DNA of 50,187 bases from Actinomycetota bacterium (GCA_005884575.1 VAWW01000047.1:1-50187); one strand, 5' to 3'; positions 16,377-25,796 are shown, counted from the stretch's first letter. Notes: generated from the letters alone by a model not told the origin. Made by a program: numbers and translations.

Positions 16377-18113
16377 ATGTTCACGACCCGGCCGGAGCTG
16401 CGCGGAACCTTCGGGATGGTGGCGTCGACACACTGGCTCGCGTCGGCGGCAGGGATGGCCGTGCTCGAGCAGGGCGGCAACGCGTTCGACGCGGTCGTCG
16501 CCGCCGGTCTCACGCTTCAGGTCGTCGAGCCCCATCTGAACGGTCCCGGCGGCGACCTGCCCGCGATCGTCTGGCCGGCGCGGCGCGGCGAGCCGCTCGT
16601 CCTCTGCGCGCAGGGCGTCGCGCCGCGCGCGGCGACGATCGAGCGCTACCGCGACGAGCTCGGTCTCGAGCTCGTCCCCGGCACGGGTCTCCTCGCCGCC
16701 GTCGTACCAGGCGCGTTCGACGGCTGGATGCTGCTGCTCCGCGACTTCGGGACACTGCCGCTGCGGGAGGTGATGCGCTTCGCGATCGGCTACGCAGACG
16801 AGGGGTACCCGCTCGTCCCGCGAATCGCGCGGACGATCCGCGGCGTCGAGCGGCTCTTCCGCGAGGACTGGACGACCTCGGCCGAGCTCTACCTCCCCGT
16901 GCCCGAGCCGCTCTCGCTCTTTCGCAACCCGACGCTCGCGCATACCTATCGACGGATCGTCGGCGAGGCGGACGCCGCGGCGCGCGGTCGCGAGGAACAG
17001 ATCGATGCCGCGCGTGACGCGTTCTATCGCGGCTTCGTCGCCGAGTCGCTCGTCCGCTTCGCAGAAGAGACCGAGTGGCTCGACAGCTCCGGGGAGCGCC
17101 ACGGCGGCCTGCTCTCCGCGGACGACCTCGCCGAGTGGCATGCGACGTACGAGCCGCCGCTCTCCGTCGACTACCACGGCCACACGGTGCTGAAAGCCGG
17201 CCCGTGGAGCCAGGCGCCGGTCTTCCTCCAGCAGCTCCGGCTGCTCGAGCCGCTCGACCTCGGCGAGCGCTGGACGGCGGAGTCGATCCACACCGTCGTC
17301 GAGTGCGCCAAGCTCGCGTTCGCCGACCGCGAGGCCTGGTACGGGGATCCGGACTTCGTCGACGTGCCGCTGGAGACGCTGCTCTCGCCGGAATACGCGG
17401 ACGAGCGGCGCAGGCTCATCGGCGCAGAGGCGTCCGCGGAACTGCGGCCCGGCTCGCCCGACGGCCGCGAGCCGCGCTTGCCGTCGGTGGGCGCCGCCAC
17501 CTCCGCCGTCGCCGAGGGCGTCGGCGAGCCGACGCGCGGCGACACCTGCCACCTCGACGTCGTCGACCGGTGGGGGAACTTCGTCGCCGCGACGCCGAGC
17601 GGCGGCTGGCTGCACGGCTCGCCGGTCGTTCCCGAGCTCGGCTTCTGCCTGCCGACGCGCGCGCAGATGTTCTGGCTCGAGGAGGGCCTGCCGAACGCGC
17701 TTGCGCCGCGGAAGCGGCCGCGGACGACGCTGTCGCCGACGCTCGTCCTGCGCGGCGGCGAGCCGTACCTCGCGCTCGGCACGCCCGGCGGCGACCAGCA
17801 GGACCAGTGGACGCTGCACGTCTTCCTCGCCCATGTGCACCACGGCCTCGACCTGCAGGGGGCCATCGACGCGCCGAACTTCCACACCGAGGCGTTCCCG
17901 AGCTCGTTCTATCCCCGGGAGACGAAGCCGCGGCACGTCGCGGTGGAGGATCGAAGCGGCGCGATCGAAGGTCTCCGCGCCCGCGGACACGAGGTCGAGG
18001 ACGTCGGCCCCTGGTCGCTGGGCCGCGTCAGCGCGGCCGGCCGAGAACGCGACGGGACGCTGAAGGCGGCGGCGAACCCACGTGGGATGCAGGGGTACGC
18101 CGTCGGGCGCTAG
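16377..18113 (+). CDS. ggt: Gamma-glutamyltransferase family Ntn hydrolase
   Basis: This 578-residue gamma-glutamyltransferase/acylase-type Ntn hydrolase is made as a proenzyme that self-cleaves before a threonine. The N-terminal large-subunit signatures are MVASTHWLASAAGMAVLEQGGNAFDA and HLNGPGGDLPAI. The processing site is GDTCHLDVVD, where Thr (about residue 387) would become the catalytic N-terminal nucleophile; SGGW downstream fits the oxyanion region. No secretion signal is evident, unlike periplasmic GGTs, so a cytoplasmic enzyme or a cephalosporin-acylase-like paralogue is possible. It stands alone inside the trehalose locus with its own leaderless promoter. Substrate is unassigned. 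Confidence 0.9.
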   Translation: MFTTRPELRGTFGMVASTHWLASAAGMAVLEQGGNAFDAVVAAGLTLQVVEPHLNGPGGDLPAIVWPARRGEPLVLCAQGVAPRAATIERYRDELGLELVPGTGLLAAVVPGAFDGWMLLLRDFGTLPLREVMRFAIGYADEGYPLVPRIARTIRGVERLFREDWTTSAELYLPVPEPLSLFRNPTLAHTYRRIVGEADAAARGREEQIDAARDAFYRGFVAESLVRFAEETEWLDSSGERHGGLLSADDLAEWHATYEPPLSVDYHGHTVLKAGPWSQAPVFLQQLRLLEPLDLGERWTAESIHTVVECAKLAFADREAWYGDPDFVDVPLETLLSPEYADERRRLIGAEASAELRPGSPDGREPRLPSVGAATSAVAEGVGEPTRGDTCHLDVVDRWGNFVAATPSGGWLHGSPVVPELGFCLPTRAQMFWLEEGLPNALAPRKRPRTTLSPTLVLRGGEPYLALGTPGGDQQDQWTLHVFLAHVHHGLDLQGAIDAPNFHTEAFPSSFYPRETKPRHVAVEDRSGAIEGLRARGHEVEDVGPWSLGRVSAAGRERDGTLKAAANPRGMQGYAVGR

Positions 18114-18182
18114 GCCCAAACCTCGACAAACCTTAGCGAACATTTACTCAAGCGGCGGGCGATCTGCGCCGATGAGCCAAGC

Positions 18183-19415
18183 ATGGAGCCCGTGCTCCCT
18201 GTCGCTGCTGCCGCCGGAGCGCGCGTCGACCGGCGGCCGCTGCCTGCGCGCGCCCAGTACCTGATCGCCGGCCTGGCGGTCGCGACGGCGGCGCTCTTCG
18301 CCGTGTCCTTCCTCTTCCACCAGGGCTCGCGCGCGGGCGTCGGCACGTTCGCGGTGCTGCTCGGCTTCGTCATCGCCGCCGACCGGATCGAGCTCTACAC
18401 CGGCCGCTCGCACGACCTGCGGGTGGCGACCATGCCGATGATCGCGGCCGCCCTGCTGCTTCCCGCACCTCTCGTCGTCCTCTGCGGCTTCGCCTTTGCG
18501 GCGCATCGGTGGGGGACCGATCTCCTGTGGCGCCAGCGCGTCTTCAACGGCTGCAACCATGCGCTGAGCGGGCTCGCCGCCTGGTCGATCGTCTACGCGC
18601 TGCCGCTGCACGACGGGCGTTCCGCGACCGGACTCGCGCTTGCCGGAGTCGCCGCCTCCGCCGTCTACGCCGCGTCCACCTGGGCGCTGCTCGTCTCCAT
18701 CCTCCACCTGACGCACGACCTCTCGCTCGGCGAGATGCGCGAGGAGCTGCCGGCCGTGCTCTCCGCGGAGGCGGGCCTCGGCGCGCTCGGGATCGTCGTC
18801 GCCGCGCTCTGGCGGAGAGAGCCCGTCCTCGTTCCGTTTGCGGTCGCGCCACTGATCCTGATCTGGACGTCGCTGAAGGTGAGCCAGCTCCGCCAGGAGG
18901 CCAACGTCGACGCGAAGACGGGACTGTTCAATGCCCGCCACCTGCGCGAGGCGCTTGCGTCCGAGCTCGACCGCGCGTCGCGCTACGAGCGTCCGCTCTC
19001 GCTGCTCGTCGCCGACCTCGACTTCCTGCGCGAGGTCAACAACAAGTACGGCCATCTCGCGGGCGACGCCGTGCTCGCGGGGATCGGCGACGTGCTGCAC
19101 CAGCAGCTGCGGTCGACCGACATCGCTGCGCGTTTCGGCGGCGAGGAGTTCGTCGTCGTCCTGCCGGAGACCTCGCAGCCGCGAGCGGTGCAACTCGCCG
19201 ACCGCGTACGGCGTGCGGTCGCCGAGCGTGCGTTCGAATGCGGACGCGGCGTCGGGCCCGTGCACGTCACGATCTCGATCGGCGTCGCCGCCTTCCCCGC
19301 CGACGCCTCGACTGACCTCGAGCTGCTGGAGGTCGCGGACGCGGCGGTCTACGACGCGAAGGCGCGGGGCCGCAACCGCGTCGTCGCCGCGGCCGACAGA
19401 GCGATAGCCGTCTAG
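18183..19415 (+). CDS. Membrane-anchored diguanylate cyclase (GGDEF)
   Basis: This 410-residue protein has an N-terminal half with about six hydrophobic segments (residues about 25-225), followed by a GGDEF domain (about 245-405). The active-site loop is intact as ARFGGEEFVVVLPE. An RxxD inhibitory site (RSTD) lies exactly five residues upstream of GGEEF, so product inhibition by c-di-GMP is expected. DAKTGLFNARHLREAL and VADLDFLREVNNKYGHLAGD are the usual nucleotide/metal-binding stretches. The membrane region is an unrecognised sensor. ATG 18183 is the best in-frame start; no Shine-Dalgarno is visible. It immediately precedes treZ on the same strand, 29 bases apart. Confidence 0.92.
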   Translation: MEPVLPVAAAAGARVDRRPLPARAQYLIAGLAVATAALFAVSFLFHQGSRAGVGTFAVLLGFVIAADRIELYTGRSHDLRVATMPMIAAALLLPAPLVVLCGFAFAAHRWGTDLLWRQRVFNGCNHALSGLAAWSIVYALPLHDGRSATGLALAGVAASAVYAASTWALLVSILHLTHDLSLGEMREELPAVLSAEAGLGALGIVVAALWRREPVLVPFAVAPLILIWTSLKVSQLRQEANVDAKTGLFNARHLREALASELDRASRYERPLSLLVADLDFLREVNNKYGHLAGDAVLAGIGDVLHQQLRSTDIAARFGGEEFVVVLPETSQPRAVQLADRVRRAVAERAFECGRGVGPVHVTISIGVAAFPADASTDLELLEVADAAVYDAKARGRNRVVAAADRAIAV

Positions 19416-19431
19416 AGCCGCCGGCCGCGGG

Positions 19432-19437
19432 TACAGT
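19432..19437 (+). promoter_or_regulatory. -10 element TACAGT for leaderless treZ
   Basis: TACAGT, then seven bases (cgcggtc), then TTG 19445. The geometry supports the unusual TTG start of treZ and a separate transcript for treZ-glgX-treY. Confidence 0.55.
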
Positions 19438-19444
19438 CGCGGTC

Positions 19445-20968
19445 TTGCCGGGTGAGGGAACGCAGACGACCCTGCGAACGCTCGGGGCCGTGCCGGTCGA
19501 GGGTGGGCAGGTGGAGTTCCGCGCGTGGGCGCCGAACGCGTCGAGCGTCAGCGTGCGCCTCGACGGCGGCGACGCCGAGCTGATCGCGGCCCGCGACGGC
19601 GTCTTCGAGGGCCGCGTCGCCGCGCGGCCGGGCGACGACTACCGGTTCGTCCTCGACGGCGTCGGCGTCTATCCCGATCCGTGCTCGCGCTTCCAGCCGG
19701 AAGGGATCGAAGGCCCGTCGCGGATCGTCGACACGAGCCGGTTCGAGATCGCGGACGGCCCGCGGCTTGCGCTCGAGGAGCTCGTGATCTACGAGCTCCA
19801 CATCGGGACGTTCTCGGAGGAGGGGACGTTCGACGGCGCAATCCCGCATCTCGCCGGCCTGCGCGAGCTGGGCGTAACCGCGGTCGAGGTCATGCCCGTC
19901 GCGACGTTTCCCGGCGATCGCGGCTGGGGCTACGACGGCGTCTACATGTACGCGCCGCACGCAGCCTACGGCGGGCCGGAAGGGCTCGCGCGCTTCGTCG
20001 ACTCGGCTCACCGCGAAGGGCTCGGCGTCCTGCTCGACGTCGTGTACAACCACATCGGGCCCGGGTCGGAGGCGATCGCGGCGTTCGGCCCCTACTTCAC
20101 CGACCGCTACGAGACGTTCTGGGGCGACGCGCTCGACTACGCGCGGCGCGGCGTCCGCGAGTGGGCGATCCAGAACGCATTCATGTACACGCGCGAGTAC
20201 AAGATCGACGGGTTGCGGCTCGACGCCGTCCACGCCGTCCACGACGACTCGCAGCCACACGTGCTCGCCGAGCTGCGGCAGCGCGTCGGCGGCATTGTCA
20301 CGTCGGAGATGGAGCTCGACGACTGGCGGCCGATCGACGAGTGGGGACACGACGCGCAGTGGTTCGACCGTTCGCATCACGAGCTGCACGTGCTCCTCAC
20401 CGGCGAGCGCGAGGGCTACTACTCGGACTTCGGCAGCGTGGAGGGCCTAGCCGAGGACCTGGCGGGCCGGGGCAAGCCGCCGGAGCGGCTGATCGTCTGC
20501 GCGCAGAATCACGACCAGGTCGGCAACCGCGCCCGCGGCGATCGGCTGCCGAAGGACGCGCTGCGTGTCGCCGCCGCGGTGACGCTGTTCTCGCCGTGCA
20601 CCCCGCTCCTCTTCATGGGCGAGGAGTACGCGGAGCCGAATCCCTTCCAGTTCTTCACCGACCACCTCGATCCGTCGGTCGCGGAAGCGACGCGGGACGG
20701 ACGCAAGCGCGAGTTCGAGCAGTTCTCCGCGTTCGCCGGCGACGACGTGCCCGATCCGCAGGCGGAGGAAACGTTCCTGCACTCGAAGCTCTCCAGGCGC
20801 GAGGATCCCCAGATGCGCGCCTGGTACGCGAAGCTGCTGCGCCTGCGGCGCGAGCTGCCGCGCGAGCTCGCGACCGAGGTCGACGGCGAGGTGCTGCGCC
20901 TGCGACGGGGCGGCGTCGAGCTCGTCGCGGACTTCGGCGCCCGAACCGTGGAGCTCGTCGGTGCCTGA
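19445..20968 (+). CDS. treZ: Maltooligosyltrehalose trehalohydrolase
   Basis: TreZ (GH13) releases trehalose from maltooligosyl-trehalose made by TreY. The 507-residue product has an N-terminal CBM48-like domain (VEFRAWAPNASSVSVRLDGG), then ELHIGTFSEEGTFDGAI and the GWGYDGVYMYAPHAAYGGP block. The nucleophile is about D260 in DGLRLDAVHAVHDDS, the acid about E288 in VTSEMELDD, and the third carboxylate is in CAQNHDQVGNR. The length is slightly below the usual 550-600. The start is TTG 19445, supported by the upstream -10. It overlaps glgX by eight bases, giving a coupled treZ-glgX-treY operon. Confidence 0.95.
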   Translation: MPGEGTQTTLRTLGAVPVEGGQVEFRAWAPNASSVSVRLDGGDAELIAARDGVFEGRVAARPGDDYRFVLDGVGVYPDPCSRFQPEGIEGPSRIVDTSRFEIADGPRLALEELVIYELHIGTFSEEGTFDGAIPHLAGLRELGVTAVEVMPVATFPGDRGWGYDGVYMYAPHAAYGGPEGLARFVDSAHREGLGVLLDVVYNHIGPGSEAIAAFGPYFTDRYETFWGDALDYARRGVREWAIQNAFMYTREYKIDGLRLDAVHAVHDDSQPHVLAELRQRVGGIVTSEMELDDWRPIDEWGHDAQWFDRSHHELHVLLTGEREGYYSDFGSVEGLAEDLAGRGKPPERLIVCAQNHDQVGNRARGDRLPKDALRVAAAVTLFSPCTPLLFMGEEYAEPNPFQFFTDHLDPSVAEATRDGRKREFEQFSAFAGDDVPDPQAEETFLHSKLSRREDPQMRAWYAKLLRLRRELPRELATEVDGEVLRLRRGGVELVADFGARTVELVGA

Positions 20969-23069
20969 GGCATGGCCCGGACAGCCGTTCCCGCTCGGCC
21001 CGGTCTGGGACGGGCGCGGGACGAACTTCTCCATGTTCTCCGAGAACGCGGAGCGCGTCGAGCTCTGCCTCTTCGACGGCGACGACCACGAGGAGCGCCT
21101 CGCCATGACCGAGCGCACCGCCTTCAACTGGCACTGCTACGTGCCGGGCGTCGGTCCCGGCCAGCGGTACGGCTACCGCGTCCACGGGCCGTACGCGCCG
21201 CAAACCGGTGCGCGCTTCAACGCCGCGAAGCTCCTGATCGACCCGTACGCGAAGGCGATCGAGGGGCCGATCGACTACAAGCGCGCGAACACGCTCCCGT
21301 ACCACCCGAACGGCAGTCCCGACGCCGACCTGACGCCCGACACGTCCGACGACGCGGTCGCGATTCCGAAGAGCGTCGTCGTCGATGGCGGCTTCGACTG
21401 GGAGGGCGACCGCTGGCCGCGCACGCCATGGCACGACACCGTCATCTACGAGGTGCACGTGAAGGGATTCACGAAGCTGAACGAGCATGTGCGCGAGGAT
21501 CTCCGCGGCACCTACGCAGGGTTCGCATCCGAGCCGGCGCTCGAGTACCTGCAGTCGCTCGGCGTCACCGCCGTCGAGTTGCTGCCGATCCACCACATCG
21601 CCGACGAGCACTTCCTGATCGACAAGGGGCTGACGAACTACTGGGGCTACAGCTCGATCGGCTACGTCGCCCCGCACGCGCTCTATGCGGCGACGGGGAC
21701 GAAGGGCGAGCAGGTGCGCGAGTTCAAGGGGATGGTGAAGGCGCTCCACCGGGCCGGAATCGAGGTGATCCTCGACGTCGTCTACAACCACACGGCCGAG
21801 GGCAACCACCTTGGCCCGATGCTCTCGTTCAAGGGCGTCGACAACAAGTCGTACTACCGGCTGATGCCCGACGAGCCGCGCTTCTACATGGACTTCACGG
21901 GGACGGGCAACTCGCTCAACCCGGTGCACCCCTCGGTGCTGCGGCTGATCATGGACTCGCTGCGCTATTTCGTGATCGACTGCCACGTCGACGGCTTCCG
22001 ATTCGACCTCGCGTCCGCGCTCGCGCGCGAGTTCTACGAGGTCGACCGGCTCTCGGCGTTCTTCGACACGATCCACCAGGATCCCGTGCTCTCGCAGGTG
22101 AAGCTGATCGCCGAGCCGTGGGACGTCGGGCCCGGCGGCTACCAGGTCGGCAACTTCCCCGTCCTCTGGGCGGAGTGGAACGGTCTCTACCGGGACACGA
22201 TGCGCGACTTCTGGCGCGCTCAGGCTCCGATCGCCGAGTTCGCGTCGCGCTTCACCGGCTCGAGCGACCTCTACCAGGAGGACGGCCGCTCGCCGTTCGC
22301 GTCGATCAACTTCATCACCGCACACGACGGCTTGACGCTGCGCGATCTCGTCTCGTACAACGAGAAGCACAACGAGGCGAACCTCGAGGACAACAAGGAC
22401 GGCACGGACGACAATCGCGCGTGGAACTGCGGCGTCGAGGGCCCGACGGACGATCCCGCCGTCAACGCGCTCCGTGCCCGCCAGCAGCGGAACTTCCTCA
22501 CGACGCTCCTGCTCTCGCAGGGCGTGCCGATGGTGCTCGGCGGCGACGAGTTCGGGCGCTCCCAGTACGGCAACAACAACGCCTGGTGCCAGGACAACGA
22601 GATCTCCTGGTTCCGCTGGGAGGAAGCCGACCTCGAGCTGACCGAGTTCACGAAGCGGTTGATCGAGCTGCGGAAGGATCACCCCGTGTTCCGCCGCTCG
22701 CGTTTCCTGACGGGACGCGAGGTGCTCGGCTCGGGACTCCCGGACGTCTGGTGGTTCCGGCCCGACGGGCGCCGGATGACGCAGCGGGACTGGCAGCGCG
22801 GCGACGCCTACACGCTCGGTGTCTTCCTGAACGGCCAGGAGATCCCGACGCGCGGACCGGACGGCTCGCCGATCGTCGACGACTCGTTCCTGCTGCTCTT
22901 CAACGCGCACTACGAGCCGGTGACGTTCGCGTTGCCGACGCGGCGGTTCGGGGCCCGTTGGGTCGTCGACCTCGGTACCGCCGAGTCCCCTGCGGACGGC
23001 GAGGAGTTCCCGGCGCGGGCGCAGGTGACGGTGTCCGACCGCGGGCTGCTCGTCCTGCGGCGTGTCTGA
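20961..23069 (+). CDS. glgX: Glycogen debranching enzyme (isoamylase-type)
   Basis: GlgX (GH13 subfamily 11) cleaves alpha-1,6 branches of limit dextrins and glycogen, supplying linear maltodextrin to TreY. The 702-residue product is full length: CBM48 domain GRGTNFSMFSENAERVELCLF, RVHGPYAPQTGARFNAAKLLIDPYA, then EVHVKGFT and LTNYWGYSSIGYVAPHA. The nucleophile is about D349 in GFRFDLASALA, the acid about E385 in LIAEPWDVGPGGYQVGNFP, and the third Asp is in FITAHDGLTLRDLVSYN. GTG 20961 overlaps treZ; its stop overlaps the treY start. The debranching-TreY-TreZ trio is the standard glucan-to-trehalose cassette. Confidence 0.96.
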   Translation: MPEAWPGQPFPLGPVWDGRGTNFSMFSENAERVELCLFDGDDHEERLAMTERTAFNWHCYVPGVGPGQRYGYRVHGPYAPQTGARFNAAKLLIDPYAKAIEGPIDYKRANTLPYHPNGSPDADLTPDTSDDAVAIPKSVVVDGGFDWEGDRWPRTPWHDTVIYEVHVKGFTKLNEHVREDLRGTYAGFASEPALEYLQSLGVTAVELLPIHHIADEHFLIDKGLTNYWGYSSIGYVAPHALYAATGTKGEQVREFKGMVKALHRAGIEVILDVVYNHTAEGNHLGPMLSFKGVDNKSYYRLMPDEPRFYMDFTGTGNSLNPVHPSVLRLIMDSLRYFVIDCHVDGFRFDLASALAREFYEVDRLSAFFDTIHQDPVLSQVKLIAEPWDVGPGGYQVGNFPVLWAEWNGLYRDTMRDFWRAQAPIAEFASRFTGSSDLYQEDGRSPFASINFITAHDGLTLRDLVSYNEKHNEANLEDNKDGTDDNRAWNCGVEGPTDDPAVNALRARQQRNFLTTLLLSQGVPMVLGGDEFGRSQYGNNNAWCQDNEISWFRWEEADLELTEFTKRLIELRKDHPVFRRSRFLTGREVLGSGLPDVWWFRPDGRRMTQRDWQRGDAYTLGVFLNGQEIPTRGPDGSPIVDDSFLLLFNAHYEPVTFALPTRRFGARWVVDLGTAESPADGEEFPARAQVTVSDRGLLVLRRV

Positions 23070-24885
23070 GTTCCGAGCGATGTACCGCCTCCAGCTGACG
23101 CCGGAGTTCGGCTTCCGCGAGGCCCGCGCGGTCGTTCCGTACCTGCAGGAGCTGGGGATCTCGCAGCTCTACCTCTCGCCGTCGCTGCAGGCGCGGCGCG
23201 GCTCGACCCACGGCTACGACGTGGTCGACCCGACGCGGATCTCCGAGGAGCTCGGCGGCGAGACTGCGTTCCGCGAGCTCTGCAGCGCCGGGCTGGACGT
23301 CGTGCTCGACATCGTCCCGAACCACATGGCGGCGTCCGAGGAGGAGAACCGCTACTGGCGCGACCCCGCGTTGCGGCTCAAGTTCTTCGACGTCGACCCG
23401 CAGACCGGGTGGCACCGCCGCTTCTTCGACATCGGCGAGCTCGCGGGCGTGCGCGTCGAGGATCCGGAGGTCTTCGAGGAGACCCACCGCAAGATCTTGG
23501 AGCTCGTCGGCGAAGCGCTCGTGCAGGGGCTCCGCATCGACCATCCGGACGGCCTCGCCGATCCGGCGGGCTACCTCGAGCGGCTGCACAGCCGGGGCGC
23601 GGAGCACGTCTGGGCCGAGAAGATCCTCGAGCCGGGCGAACGGTTGCGGGACTGGCCGGTCGAGGGGACGACGGGCTACGAGTTCGCGAACGACGTGACC
23701 GCGCTCTTCGTCGATCCGGCGGGCGAGGGGCCGCTCACGGATCTCTACGCCGACCTGACCGGGGAGCGCCGGCGCTTCGCCGAGGTCGCGCACGAGGCGA
23801 AGCTCGAGCAGGCGACGGCGACGTTCCGCGAGGAGTTCGAACGGCTGCGGCGGCTCTACGACCACCCCGAGCTGGAGGCCGCCGCGGCCGCGCTGCACGT
23901 CTACCGGACATACGTCGAGCCGTGGAGCGGCAAGGTCGACGACCAGGATCGCGACGCGGTCCGTCCGCTCCCCGACGACCTTCGCCGCGTGATCCTGCTC
24001 GAGGAGCGCGGTCACGACGAGTTCGTGACGCGCTGGCAGCAGACGACGGGTCCGGTCATGGCGAAGGGCGTCGAGGACACGGCGTTCTATCGCTACGTGC
24101 GGCTGACGGCGCTGAACGAGGTCGGCGGCAACCCGGATCGCTTCCGGTTGTCAGTCGACGACTTCCACCGCGCCAATCTCGAGCGTGCCACGCGCTTCCC
24201 CCGCCACCTGTTGACGACGCAGACGCACGACACGAAGCGCAGCGGTGACGTTCGCTCACGCATCGGCGTTCTCTCCGAGCTGCCCGACGAGTGGGGAACG
24301 TTCGTCCGCCGCTGGCGCACGCTCGACGATCCGCACGAGGACTACCTGCTCTGGCAGACGCTCGTCGGCGCGTGGCCGATCGAGCAGGAGCGGATCCAGG
24401 CGTACATGCAGAAGGCGCTGCGGGAGGCAAAGCGGAACACGAACTGGACCGAGCCGAGCGAGACGTACGAGCGGCGCGTCCGCGAGGCGATCGCGGGCGT
24501 CTACGAGCGGCCGCCCGACGGCTTCGAGGCGTTCGCGGCCAAGGTGGCGCAACGGGGACGCGAGGTGTCCCTCGGCCAGACGCTGCTCAAGCTGACGTCA
24601 CCCGGGGTGGCGGACATCTACCAGGGCGACGAGCACGAGACGCTCTCGCTCGTCGACCCGGACAACCGGCGCCCGGTCGACTGGACGCGCCGCGATTCGC
24701 CGAAATCGAGCCTGATCCGGCGGGCGCTCGCGCTGCGTGCGGAGCATCCGGCCGCGTTCGCGGGCGGATACGAGCCGCTCGACCTCGGGCCGGAGCGTGT
24801 CGGCTTCGTGCGCGGCGGCCGGATTCGCGTCGAGGTCCCGCTGCGGGCCGGCAGCGCTCCGCAGGAACTGTCAGTCGTCGGTTGA
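23062..24885 (+). CDS. treY: Maltooligosyltrehalose synthase
   Basis: TreY (GH13 subfamily 26) converts the reducing-end glucose pair of maltodextrins into an alpha,alpha-1,1 linkage. The 607-residue protein is a compact form; many family members exceed 700. Signatures are YRLQLTPEFGFREARAVVPYL at the N terminus, STHGYDVVDPTRISEELGG, and nucleophile about D160 in LRIDHPDGLADP. The acid is about E186 in VWAEKIL, and further signatures are PVMAKGVEDTAFYRY and TTQTHDTKRSGDVR. All catalytic residues are present. GTG 23062 overlaps glgX by eight bases. Its product is the TreZ substrate. Confidence 0.96.
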   Translation: MSEFRAMYRLQLTPEFGFREARAVVPYLQELGISQLYLSPSLQARRGSTHGYDVVDPTRISEELGGETAFRELCSAGLDVVLDIVPNHMAASEEENRYWRDPALRLKFFDVDPQTGWHRRFFDIGELAGVRVEDPEVFEETHRKILELVGEALVQGLRIDHPDGLADPAGYLERLHSRGAEHVWAEKILEPGERLRDWPVEGTTGYEFANDVTALFVDPAGEGPLTDLYADLTGERRRFAEVAHEAKLEQATATFREEFERLRRLYDHPELEAAAAALHVYRTYVEPWSGKVDDQDRDAVRPLPDDLRRVILLEERGHDEFVTRWQQTTGPVMAKGVEDTAFYRYVRLTALNEVGGNPDRFRLSVDDFHRANLERATRFPRHLLTTQTHDTKRSGDVRSRIGVLSELPDEWGTFVRRWRTLDDPHEDYLLWQTLVGAWPIEQERIQAYMQKALREAKRNTNWTEPSETYERRVREAIAGVYERPPDGFEAFAAKVAQRGREVSLGQTLLKLTSPGVADIYQGDEHETLSLVDPDNRRPVDWTRRDSPKSSLIRRALALRAEHPAAFAGGYEPLDLGPERVGFVRGGRIRVEVPLRAGSAPQELSVVG

Positions 24886-24893
24886 AGACCGCA

Positions 24894-24899
24894 TACTCT
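24894..24899 (+). promoter_or_regulatory. -10 element TACTCT for the leaderless 24906 gene
   Basis: TACTCT, six bases (gtcgcg), then ATG 24906, only eight bases after the treY stop. It suggests the membrane protein gene has its own promoter despite being adjacent to the treZ-glgX-treY operon. Confidence 0.6.
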
Positions 24900-24905
24900 G
24901 TCGCG

Positions 24906-25796
24906 ATGAGCTACGAGGCCTGGCCTTCCCCCGATTCGCCTCGCGGCCCGCTGCCGCGCATCGACGACCTGCCGATCGCCGAGCAGGGCTACGAGCAGGA
25001 GGCCGTTCGCGAGGCGTTCGACGCGTTCTACCGCCATGCGGCGCAGCTCGACGCGTCGCTGAAGGCCCTGGAGGCCGTCGAGGTCTTCCGGCGCGACGCG
25101 ATGGAGCTCCGGAACGATCTGCGCTCGCTGCGCGCGCTCGGCATCGGTGGCGCCGAGCCGTCGTGGACGTCGTCCGCGTGGACGTACGAGCGGCCGCGCC
25201 GCGAGCTTCCTGCGGCTGTGCCCCGGCTGGCCGGCGAGGCCGGGCTCGTCATCGCCGTCGCCGTGATCGCCGGCGCCGCGCACTTCCGGGCGTGGTTGAT
25301 CGTCGCGCTGATGGCCGCGGCCTGGCTGATCGTCGCGCTGTCGGAGTGGCTCGCCGCGCGCGCCCGCACCCGGGTCCCGGCGTCGTTCTACGAGCCGCTC
25401 GTCGTCGAGGAGGCTCTCGAGCCCGCGCCGTACGTGGAGGCTCCGGCCGTCGGCTGGTCGGCGTTCGAAGCGCCGGCTGATGCCGAGCCCGAGGCGGAGG
25501 AGCTGACGGTGATCGAGCCGGCGGACGAGGAGCCCGCGCCGCCGGAGGCGGAAGCTGAGCCGGCGGACGAGGAGCCGCCGCGCCGCCGCGGCCTGTTCGG
25601 GCGGCGCCGCGAGGAGGAGGCGGAGCCGTCGGTGGAGGAGGTGCCCGAGCCGCCGAGCCACGTGCGAGTCCTCGCCGCATCGGAGGTCGAGGCCGACCCG
25701 TGGGAGCGCGGGTTCGACGGCGACGAGCCCGAGCCGGACGAGCCGGACGAGCCGGAGCCGAGCGGCTTCGCCCGGATCAGGCGCCGGCGCCGCTAA
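24906..25796 (+). CDS. Two-TM membrane protein with an acidic, proline-rich tail (unrecognised)
   Basis: I do not recognise this 296-residue protein. The N-terminal third (residues 1-90) is soluble and helical, with a heptad-like stretch DAFYRHAAQLDASLKALEAV. Two closely spaced hydrophobic segments follow (about 112-128 and 133-148, LIVALMAAAWLIVALSEWL). The remainder is low-complexity, rich in Glu, Pro and Ala, with a short basic patch PPRRRGLFGRRR and repeats such as EPDEPDEPEP. It ends in a basic tail. The topology resembles small actinobacterial membrane scaffold proteins, but no function should be assigned. The leaderless promoter supports ATG 24906 as the start. Confidence 0.8.
   Translation: MSYEAWPSPDSPRGPLPRIDDLPIAEQGYEQEAVREAFDAFYRHAAQLDASLKALEAVEVFRRDAMELRNDLRSLRALGIGGAEPSWTSSAWTYERPRRELPAAVPRLAGEAGLVIAVAVIAGAAHFRAWLIVALMAAAWLIVALSEWLAARARTRVPASFYEPLVVEEALEPAPYVEAPAVGWSAFEAPADAEPEAEELTVIEPADEEPAPPEAEAEPADEEPPRRRGLFGRRREEEAEPSVEEVPEPPSHVRVLAASEVEADPWERGFDGDEPEPDEPDEPEPSGFARIRRRRR

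Noticed and set aside
13519-16539. Plus-strand open frame of about 1000 codons overlapping glgB
   Set aside because: Its composition is Arg/Ala/Pro-rich and it lies over well-supported glgB codons in another frame. It is a high-GC shadow.
20655-22910. Minus-strand frame of 751 codons opposite treZ/glgX
   Set aside because: It is antisense to two well-supported enzymes, with charged low-complexity composition and no motifs.
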